DNA of 64,000 bases from Paenibacillus sp. FSL R5-0341 (GTDB lineage Bacteria; Bacillota; Bacilli; Paenibacillales; Paenibacillaceae), in the NCBI RefSeq assembly GCF_037975235.1, contig NZ_CP150241.1:2604001-2668000 (forward strand), in the 5' to 3' direction. The notes beneath the pieces are model-generated. The model did not search any database. It was not told the origin of the DNA and saw nothing but the letters and a program-made list of their open reading frames with translations. The number at the start of each line of letters is the position of its first letter. Within the stretch, counting starts at the first letter, position 1. Below, piece by piece: positions 18,034 to 24,643 of the stretch. The translations under genes and the position numbers were made by a program.

Positions 18034-18608
18034 TGAGCGAAGCCAGTACGGTTTTGTATTTTGTTAGACATGCGGAGTCTCGATATGTTGAAGGACAGGA
18101 ACGCGAGCGTGGACTGACAGAGCAAGGTCATCAAGATGCAGGAACGGTTGCCAGTCTGCTCCATGGGGAGCAGATTCAACTGTTCTATTCTAGCCCTTAC
18201 AGGCGAGCGGTAGATACGATTCAGATTCTGGCAGATTGGTCAGGTGGAATGGTAGTGACAGAGGAAGATCTGCGTGAACGCCAGTTATCGAGTTCGGATG
18301 TGAGGCATGATAATTTTCGTGAAGCCAAGCAACGATTGTACCGTGATCCTACGTATGCGTATCCTGGAGGAGAGTCTGGTGAACAGGCTCGCTCAAGGGC
18401 AGTAGCGGTGATTGATAGAGTTCTGGATAAACATAGGGGTCAGAAGGTGGTCATCGGAACCCATGGAGATATAATGACGCTTATTTTACAACACTATGAT
18501 TCTTCTTACGGATATGAATTTTGGGAGAGTACTTCGATGCCAGATATCTATAAGTTGGAGTTTAATGGAACGCACAAGTTGGTCCAGGTCACTCGATTGT
18601 GGGAGTAA
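18030..18608 (+). CDS. Histidine phosphatase family protein (phosphoglycerate mutase-like)
   Basis: The 192-residue protein carries the catalytic RHAES (residues 14-18; the RHG-type motif with His15 as phosphoacceptor), followed by LTEQGHQDA, the Arg in SSPYRRAVDT, and the second catalytic His in GTHGDIM. This is a full branch-1 histidine phosphatase, which removes phosphate from small molecules or proteins in the cytoplasm. ATG 18030 overlaps the methyltransferase stop; a second ATG at 18033 is equally possible. Tight coupling with the methyltransferase suggests a joint pathway, but the substrate cannot be named. Confidence 0.9.
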   Translation: MMSEASTVLYFVRHAESRYVEGQERERGLTEQGHQDAGTVASLLHGEQIQLFYSSPYRRAVDTIQILADWSGGMVVTEEDLRERQLSSSDVRHDNFREAKQRLYRDPTYAYPGGESGEQARSRAVAVIDRVLDKHRGQKVVIGTHGDIMTLILQHYDSSYGYEFWESTSMPDIYKLEFNGTHKLVQVTRLWE

Positions 18609-18669
18609 CAGAGTAAAATATGAGCAATGCATTAACCGTGATGAGAGTAGAGAGGAGTGAGTTGAACGG

Positions 18670-19332
18670 ATGAAAATTACGCTGTTGCCTGATACATACT
18701 TTATTGAGAATCTAAGCGTATCTTCATTACAGGATAGAATGTACTGCATATTTGATCTCGAAGGTACGGGCATTAATCCTGTGGTGGAGAGTGTGACACA
18801 ATTTGGTGCGATGCATTACCAAAGGGGTCAACCATGTAATACAACATTTTCTTCACTTGCACGCGCGAACAAACCTATACCAGAACCTGTGGCCGAGTTA
18901 ACAGGCATTTCAAATGAGGATATGTTGGAGGCTCCTTCGTTCATAGAAGCATTTCAGACCTTTCAGGAGTTCATTGGGGATGACGTCCTAGTGACACAAG
19001 CCGGATATGAGTATGACCTGCCCATCTTGAAGCGGCATTGTGATGAGTATGGTCTCCCGATGTTGACCAACCCGGTGCTGGATACAAAAGCGATGTTTAC
19101 CTATATTCATCCTGAGATTACCGAGGTCGTCTCAACGGATTTTCTGATTCGGTATTATGATCTGAATACAGATGGAATTCACAGGCACAATGCTTTGGCA
19201 GATTGTGGTGTGATCGCTGCTATCTTTGAAAGTATCCTTAGCGAATATGAGGAACTTCAATTGGATCATTTTACAGCCGATCCTAATCGAATGATGAAGC
19301 GTTTTGTTATACCTGAGATGTATTTGACATGA
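18670..19332 (+). CDS. DEDDh 3'-5' exonuclease (DnaQ/RNase T-like)
   Basis: The 220-residue protein has the three exonuclease motifs: Exo I FDLEGTGIN (Asp and Glu bind metal), Exo II TQAGYEYDLPIL and Exo III HRHNALADCGVIA with the His and Asp of the DEDDh class. The first 28 residues before Exo I are an extension. It should remove nucleotides from a 3' end of DNA or RNA. A 17-codon mini-ORF (18620-18673, MSNALTVMRVERSELNG) ends in a TGA that overlaps this ATG, so initiation may be coupled to it. It lies 61 bases after the phosphatase gene, probably in the same transcript. Confidence 0.88.
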   Translation: MKITLLPDTYFIENLSVSSLQDRMYCIFDLEGTGINPVVESVTQFGAMHYQRGQPCNTTFSSLARANKPIPEPVAELTGISNEDMLEAPSFIEAFQTFQEFIGDDVLVTQAGYEYDLPILKRHCDEYGLPMLTNPVLDTKAMFTYIHPEITEVVSTDFLIRYYDLNTDGIHRHNALADCGVIAAIFESILSEYEELQLDHFTADPNRMMKRFVIPEMYLT

Positions 19333-19354
19333 TGATGAACTGGAGGTGAGATCA

Positions 19355-19729
19355 ATGAGCAAAACGGATGTGGAGAAGCTACTGTTGGATCTCAACGAAG
19401 GACAGATTTTGACCCAGCAGATATTCGAAGGATTGGATGTGGAAATTTACTTGGATGAAAGGGATGCCCCTGCATTTGCTGACGAGTGGATGCAATCCTT
19501 TGAACGATGGGCTCAAGATACCGTGGTGGCTGAAGAAGAGGTGTTGCGCGCATGCAGGGAACAGGCGTTCAAACAAACATTAGCTCTCACCGGCGAACCT
19601 GAGCTAGCTGGGTATGTCAGTGATGATATGGGTTTAATTGGCGCTGCACTGTTACAGGATGTGATGCAAGATTCCTTTGTGAATCAGCTATTGGAGAGTT
19701 ATCGTCAAGGTCGGTTGCCCCTGCGATAA
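19355..19729 (+). CDS. Hypothetical acidic protein, 124 residues
   Basis: The start is ATG 19355 after GGAGGTGAGATCA; an in-frame GTG at 19346 lies within that site. The product is acidic and predicted mainly helical (VEKLLLDLNEGQI, DEWMQSFERWAQD, LLQDVMQDSFVNQLLESYRQ), with no signal peptide, Cys pattern or known motif. I do not recognise a family. It is 22 bases after the exonuclease and is the last gene of the methyltransferase cluster, so it may be a partner of one of those enzymes, but nothing in the sequence proves this. Confidence 0.7.
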   Translation: MSKTDVEKLLLDLNEGQILTQQIFEGLDVEIYLDERDAPAFADEWMQSFERWAQDTVVAEEEVLRACREQAFKQTLALTGEPELAGYVSDDMGLIGAALLQDVMQDSFVNQLLESYRQGRLPLR

Positions 19730-19834
19730 GCGGGGAGCGACCCATATGGTTGTTTTCGTTTGTATAAAAAAATAGCATCAAATGTACATTGTGAGTCGGC
19801 TGAAGCATGAGTTACAATTCACCTAAGTAATAAA

Positions 19835-19854
19835 TGAGAATGATAATCATTATA
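19835..19854 (+). promoter_or_regulatory. Fur box
   Basis: TGAGAATGATAATCATTATA is a near-perfect palindromic match to the Fur consensus TGATAATNATTATCA and lies 54 bases before the binding-protein ATG, predicting repression by iron. Confidence 0.88.
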
Positions 19855-19907
19855 TGCAAAACATTCTCAAGGTTACATCAACAGATCACATAGGGGTGAA
19901 GGGTATC

Positions 19908-20906
19908 ATGGTAGGTTTTATTAAAGGTTTCAAAGGGTGGGCGATTACATTACTGCTCATGGGTCTGGTGATTTCAGGATGTAGTATAAATACCGCAACG
20001 AATGCGGAACAGACTCCTGCAACTGAAAGTGCAGCTTCTGGAGAAAATACTACTGAAACCGAGACAGAGCCTGCGACACGAGTTGTACAGGATGAATTTG
20101 GAGATGTGACGATTCCGGTTCAGCCACAGCGGATTGCTGGAATATATGTGGAGGATTATTTGAAGGCGCTCGATATTACACCTGTAGTGCAGTGGTATCA
20201 TCCGTTGTGGGGTGTGCAGGAGTATTTAAAACTGGACGTTCCGCAATTTGATATAACAGGAAGTATTGAAGCTTTGTTGGAATATGATCCGGATCTCATT
20301 ATTGTGGATGGTGTAGTGGATGCGGAGAAATATGAGATGTATTCCAAGGTAGCACCGACGTATCGTCTACCTGAAGGCATTCTGCAGGATTCCAATCAAG
20401 TCTTGACAGCCATTGCCGATGTTGTAGGTAAACCGGACAAGGGTGAAGAAGTTTCAAAGGCATTTGAGGCGAAAATTGCGGATGCCAAGTCGAAGTTGCA
20501 GGAAGCGGTCGGAGACGAGACCGTTGCGGTTGTCCGACTGAATGTTAACGATGACACGCTGGCGTTGTTCGGCATCAAAAACCGTTACACCGGATTTATC
20601 TATTCGGAGTTAGATCTGACCCCGCATCCACTAGTAAGTAAAATGGAAGAATACCAGGAGATCCTTTCAGAAGAAGCAATTCCGCAGCTTGATGCGGATC
20701 ACCTTATTATTTTCCCTTCTAATGGGGAATGGTCATCTCCAGAGAACAAGGAAGCCTTGAAGGTACTCGACAGCAAGTTGTGGCAATCCCTTCCGGCGGT
20801 TAAAAACAATCAGGTGTACATTATGGAAAGATCACATTGGCAATCAGGTGCGATTACAGCAAATTCCATGAAAATCGATGATCTCTTGGAAAAAATGACT
20901 CCATAA
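19908..20906 (+). CDS. Iron-siderophore ABC transporter substrate-binding lipoprotein
   Basis: The start is ATG 19908 after GGGTGAAGGGTATC; the in-frame ATG at 19854 is within the Fur box region and is rejected. The 332-residue protein has a signal peptide with lipobox VISGC (Cys25), a Thr/Glu/Ala-rich tether, then the TroA/FepB-type fold beginning VVQDEFGDVTIPVQPQRIAG, with ALDITPVVQWYHP and a long central helix. It captures ferric siderophore outside the cell. No permease or ATPase gene is in the window, so it must use a transporter encoded elsewhere. It is followed by the Btr-like regulator, with its own Fur box between them. Confidence 0.92.
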   Translation: MVGFIKGFKGWAITLLLMGLVISGCSINTATNAEQTPATESAASGENTTETETEPATRVVQDEFGDVTIPVQPQRIAGIYVEDYLKALDITPVVQWYHPLWGVQEYLKLDVPQFDITGSIEALLEYDPDLIIVDGVVDAEKYEMYSKVAPTYRLPEGILQDSNQVLTAIADVVGKPDKGEEVSKAFEAKIADAKSKLQEAVGDETVAVVRLNVNDDTLALFGIKNRYTGFIYSELDLTPHPLVSKMEEYQEILSEEAIPQLDADHLIIFPSNGEWSSPENKEALKVLDSKLWQSLPAVKNNQVYIMERSHWQSGAITANSMKIDDLLEKMTP

Positions 20907-20908
20907 GT

Positions 20909-20961
20909 GAATCAATTTCATAATACCTTAATCCATTTTTAGTGAGCTATGAAATTGATTC
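20909..20961. repeat. Perfect 14-bp inverted repeat after the siderophore-binding protein
   Basis: GAATCAATTTCATA (20909-20922) and TATGAAATTGATTC (20948-20961) form a stem with a 25-base loop, starting two bases after the stop codon and just before the real terminator. It has no T run, so it may be an mRNA stabilising hairpin. Confidence 0.75.
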
Positions 20962-20976
20962 GAGCATAATCCCATA

Positions 20977-21015
20977 AGAAAGTTCTTCAGCCAGGGTTGA
21001 AGAGCTTTCTTTTTT
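20977..21015 (+). terminator. Terminator after the siderophore-binding protein
   Basis: AGAAAG-TCTTCA pairs with TGAAGA-CTTTCT around the loop GCCAGGGT and is followed by six Ts. Confidence 0.85.
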
Positions 21016-21030
21016 CGTATACACTATTTT

Positions 21031-21048
21031 AAATGATAATAATTCTCA
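21031..21048 (+). promoter_or_regulatory. Fur box before the Btr-like regulator
   Basis: AAATGATAATAATTCTCA differs from the core TGATAATNATTATCA at one position. It lies 11 bases before the start codon, so bound Fur would block transcription. Confidence 0.75.
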
Positions 21049-21058
21049 GTTAAGGACG

Positions 21059-22729
21059 ATGAACATGTGCCCCATGATAATACAACTGATTCCCAAGCCC
21101 TGGCTATGCACGCTTCAGCATATGGAATACATAGATCACAATAAATCTCATATTGATAAACGTTCGCTATACACAATGTCGTCTTCACACTCCATATTCG
21201 TTGTAACGTCTGGAAAGGGTTCAATGGTGTGCTCAGATCGGGAATCTCATCTGGAAAAAGGAATGATTATGTTTGTTCCAGCTGGAACATCCATTAAAAT
21301 AGAAGGTTCTCCTTGGACAGAAAGTGATTTGCAATACTATAAGCTTGATCTGATGGTGGCTGAGTTGAAAGAAGAGACTTCCAGTGCTTTGCATACCAAA
21401 GACACTGCGGAGCAGCGGTCACTTCACAAATGTACAGATTCTTCGATAGAGATACCTCTTATACAGCTGAATTACAGTCCGTGGAGTTCTTGTCTTGAAT
21501 CAATGGAACAAATAATGCGTCAACAGGTCACTGGCGATTGGCTGGAGCAATGGGACGTGCAGCTTCGTTTCCAGGAGTGGTTCCGTGCCTTGCTTCGCCA
21601 GAGTGATCCCAAAACAGAAACACCAGATGACCGTGCCCGTCTTCAAAGTTCAATTCGTTATATTGGCGACCACTATGATCAGACGATAACCGTTGATGAA
21701 CTCGCTGCAGATATTGGTCTTACCCGAGCCAGTTACACTCGGCAATTCAAAAAAATTACGGGCAAGCTCCCGCTTGAATACGTAAATGCGGTTCGGCTGG
21801 AACGCTCGAAGCAACTGCTGCAGCTGACGGATGATCGCATCCACGAAATTGCACAAAATGTGGGGTTCAGCAGTGAGTATTATTTTGGCCGCCGATTCAA
21901 GCAATATGCAGGTATTTCACCGGGGTTATATCGCCGTCATCACCGTCAAGAGGTTCGTGTATTTGCTCCGTATCTGGAAGACTTTGTGTTGGCCCTTGGC
22001 GTAAAGCCTGTACTGCAATGTTCGCATCACTCATGGGGTAGACAGCATTATTTGGGATTGGACGATGTGCCCGAATTCGATGTGAGCCAGCAGGATGCTC
22101 AGTTTAATCTGGGCAGTGTACCTGACTTTATCATGTTGGACAAAGGATATAAAACATGGAACCTGGACCGCTTTGAGCAGGTAGCACCTACGTTTTACGT
22201 AGACCATATAGGTGAGGATTGGCGTTCTATTTTGAAATCCACAGCCGATGTGTTGGGGAAGGTGAATCGGGTTCAAGATGTAATAGGTGCGTATGAAGAC
22301 AAGGCAATGGAAGCCAAAGGACGGTTAGAACAATATATGCGTGGTCAGACGGTAGCTTTTTTACGTATATCTGCATCGGATATTACCCTCTATGGGGATC
22401 AGCAGGGCTACGTCGGGCCTGTAATTTATCAGGATCTTGGATTGACTCCGCACTCCCGTGTGCAGCAATGGACAAGACACGAGCGGAGGGTTCTCATTGG
22501 ATTGGAGCAGTTAAGTCAGCTTAATGCGGATCACTTGTTGATTACATTTGACACTGGAAATTCTGCTAAACCTGGAGATGAGCGCGAACTGCTCGAAAGG
22601 GATGAATGGAAACGTCTGCCTGCGGTGAAGAGTGGCAATGTGTATGAAGTGGATTTTATGAGCTGGATGAACTACGGTGTGATCTCTCATGGGAAGAAGA
22701 TCGAGGATATTTTGCGGTTTATGGCTTGA
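21059..22729 (+). CDS. Btr-like AraC regulator fused to a siderophore-binding domain
   Basis: The 556-residue protein has an AraC-type cupin-like N-terminus (about 30-110), a double HTH (about 200-290; VDELAADIGLTRASYTRQFKK and IHEIAQNVGFSSEYYFGRRFK), and a C-terminal periplasmic-binding-like domain (about 297-555; VRVFAPYLEDFVLALGVKP) resembling the FeuA/TroA fold but without signal peptide, so it acts inside the cell. B. subtilis Btr has this layout and activates siderophore uptake on binding bacillibactin; the same is inferred here for the neighbouring gene. ATG 21059 has AAGGA close by; ATG 21065 is an alternative. Confidence 0.9.
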   Translation: MNMCPMIIQLIPKPWLCTLQHMEYIDHNKSHIDKRSLYTMSSSHSIFVVTSGKGSMVCSDRESHLEKGMIMFVPAGTSIKIEGSPWTESDLQYYKLDLMVAELKEETSSALHTKDTAEQRSLHKCTDSSIEIPLIQLNYSPWSSCLESMEQIMRQQVTGDWLEQWDVQLRFQEWFRALLRQSDPKTETPDDRARLQSSIRYIGDHYDQTITVDELAADIGLTRASYTRQFKKITGKLPLEYVNAVRLERSKQLLQLTDDRIHEIAQNVGFSSEYYFGRRFKQYAGISPGLYRRHHRQEVRVFAPYLEDFVLALGVKPVLQCSHHSWGRQHYLGLDDVPEFDVSQQDAQFNLGSVPDFIMLDKGYKTWNLDRFEQVAPTFYVDHIGEDWRSILKSTADVLGKVNRVQDVIGAYEDKAMEAKGRLEQYMRGQTVAFLRISASDITLYGDQQGYVGPVIYQDLGLTPHSRVQQWTRHERRVLIGLEQLSQLNADHLLITFDTGNSAKPGDERELLERDEWKRLPAVKSGNVYEVDFMSWMNYGVISHGKKIEDILRFMA

Positions 22730-22799
22730 GGTGAAATAGGATAACAATCCGTTTTAATGTATAATATAGGAAAAATAAAATTGAAGAAAGGAACTTCCT

Positions 22800-23117
22800 A
22801 TGCGGAAAAAAATCTGGGCCTCACTTTTAGTAGTAGCTGTTATAGGGATGATTCCTGTTACAGCAATACCGACGACTACGGTTGCCGAATCGCATGAAAT
22901 TTTGGGTGAAGATCTTCCTGAAAGCTTAAGATATGATTCTAACCATCCAGATGTAATTTATGTGAAGGATTGCGGGGTCTTCGAGAAAGTGGATTCTAGT
23001 TTAATAGATTACGGTGAAGAAGAAGTTGTGGTCGATGATGTACAAAAGGTAACAGATAAAACGAATGTAATTGTTGCTTATGATGCAACTTATATCAAAA
23101 AAGGTGAATGGGAATAG
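22800..23117 (+). CDS. Small secreted hypothetical protein, 105 residues
   Basis: ATG 22800 follows AAGAAAGGAACTTCCT. The protein starts with a clear signal peptide (MRKKIWASLLVVAVIGM, cleavage likely near residues 28-30, after TTVA), leaving an acidic mature part of about 75 residues with one Cys and no recognised domain (YDSNHPDVIYVKDCGVFEKV). AT-rich codon use differs from the sugar genes and resembles the next gene. It could be an exported peptide or surface protein; no function is proposed. Confidence 0.7.
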   Translation: MRKKIWASLLVVAVIGMIPVTAIPTTTVAESHEILGEDLPESLRYDSNHPDVIYVKDCGVFEKVDSSLIDYGEEEVVVDDVQKVTDKTNVIVAYDATYIKKGEWE

Positions 23118-23306
23118 CTCATGCAATAGATTTATAATATGGAGCGCAAGGAGAGATTTATTCTTCTTGGGCTTTTTCAATATCCAATAAAAAAATAAAA
23201 TTTCAAGAATTTAGCTGAAATTTATAGATGAGCAAGTTTATGTTTAGACATATTTTTAAGTACATATTACATTAGTAACTTATTATATTAGTAGGGGGAT
23301 AATAGA

Positions 23307-24383
23307 GTGATTGCTAAGTTTAAGAAAACAGTATTTGCGGTAGTGTTATTATGTTTAATGAGCATGAACGTAGCTATGGCAGCAAATGAAGAAGTAGTTA
23401 CAGTAGAAGGGATGCAAGGAATTTCACCTCCAAAGGAAACAGTTGTAACAGTAAATGGTACATACAGCGCGAATTATGGTAAAAATTCTATTGACGGTAA
23501 GTTGGATACTCGTTGGAATTCGGGTGCAACAAAAGGAACAATTCAATATGTTTTCCCAGAGGAATTAAGTCTTAACTTTATTCAAGTCGCTGCGTATTCT
23601 AATCCTAAATCCAATAACTATTACACAGTGTATGGTCTGAAAGATGGTAAGTGGATTTTGGTGAGCCCTAAAGTCGGCAGGTATGTTAATTCAACTGTTA
23701 CGATAACCGACCCAGTTGCAATTACTCCGGGGGTCTACGAAGGTATCAAGGTAGAAGTAGATGGAGCGGCGTCATGGGCTCATATCAATGAACTTACGAT
23801 AGGTGTAGTAGAGATGATGAATCCAAATATAATTGATCTGAAAGCAACTCCTGGAAATACTCAGGTCGGACTAAATTGGGGAGCCATAGATGGTGCAGAA
23901 AATTATATTGTGAGGTATGGGACGGAATCAGGAAAATATACTGAAACTGTTGTTGCTACAAAAGATGAAAATGGGAACTTTGTCATTCCTGCTCTTACAA
24001 ACGGAACTACGTATTATTTTGTTGTAACGACTACGATTAATGGTGTTGAAACTGAATACTCCAACGAAGCATTTGCTACTCCGTATGGAGAAGAGCTCCC
24101 TAGCCCAGAACCAGAAGAACCTACAACTCCAGAACAACCAGAGCAACCATCCACCAACCGTGCCATCTTTGTCGTTACCATGACAACAGGCTTGGAGAAA
24201 GAATATGATCTAAGCATGAAAGAAGTAAATGATTTCATCGACTGGTATGAAGCCAAGCAAGCAGGAAGTGGGAAGGCATCGTATGCTATCGATAAACACG
24301 ATAACAACAAAGGGCCATTTAAGAGTCGGAAGGATTATATCCTGTTCGATCGGGTGTTGACGTTTGAGGTAAGTGAATACTAA
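23307..24383 (+). CDS. Secreted protein with discoidin-like, fibronectin III and conserved C-terminal domains
   Basis: The start is GTG 23307 after TAGGGGGA. The 358-residue protein has a signal peptide (about 1-25, ending AMA), a discoidin/F5-8C-like domain (about 40-165; SIDGKLDTRWNSG is the typical motif), a fibronectin type III domain (about 172-260; LKATPGNTQVGLNWGAIDGA, ALTNGTTYYFVVTT), a Pro/Glu-rich linker, and a C-terminal region (about 285-358; TMTTGLEKEYDLSMKEVNDF, GPFKSRKDYILFDRVLTFEV) of a kind I have seen at the end of exported Bacillus-group proteins. It probably binds carbohydrate or cell-surface material. AT-rich, ends at a strong terminator. Confidence 0.85.
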   Translation: MIAKFKKTVFAVVLLCLMSMNVAMAANEEVVTVEGMQGISPPKETVVTVNGTYSANYGKNSIDGKLDTRWNSGATKGTIQYVFPEELSLNFIQVAAYSNPKSNNYYTVYGLKDGKWILVSPKVGRYVNSTVTITDPVAITPGVYEGIKVEVDGAASWAHINELTIGVVEMMNPNIIDLKATPGNTQVGLNWGAIDGAENYIVRYGTESGKYTETVVATKDENGNFVIPALTNGTTYYFVVTTTINGVETEYSNEAFATPYGEELPSPEPEEPTTPEQPEQPSTNRAIFVVTMTTGLEKEYDLSMKEVNDFIDWYEAKQAGSGKASYAIDKHDNNKGPFKSRKDYILFDRVLTFEVSEY

Positions 24384-24392
24384 AAAATGTGA

Positions 24393-24428
24393 AGTTCCTT
24401 CAGCTTAGCTGAAGGGGCTTTTTTTTTG
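24393..24428 (+). terminator. Terminator after the secreted FN3 protein
   Basis: AGTTCCTTCAGC pairs with GCTGAAGGGGCT (two G-T pairs) across TTA, followed by nine Ts. Confidence 0.9.
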
Positions 24429-24643
24429 TTCACTCGATGAATGAGCCAATGCAACTGCTCGAAAGGCTTGTTTTAACTTATTTTAGTGTAGCGTTTACAA
24501 AAAAACAGGATAACGAGCACAAAATGCAAAAGCGGATGTCCTTGACTGAACGATTGTGACATACCATTAGAATGAAGGCTGATCTGTAACGCAGGGATTG
24601 AGGTCTTCAAGCATAGCCATAAATGGCGGATGGGAGAGCTGTA

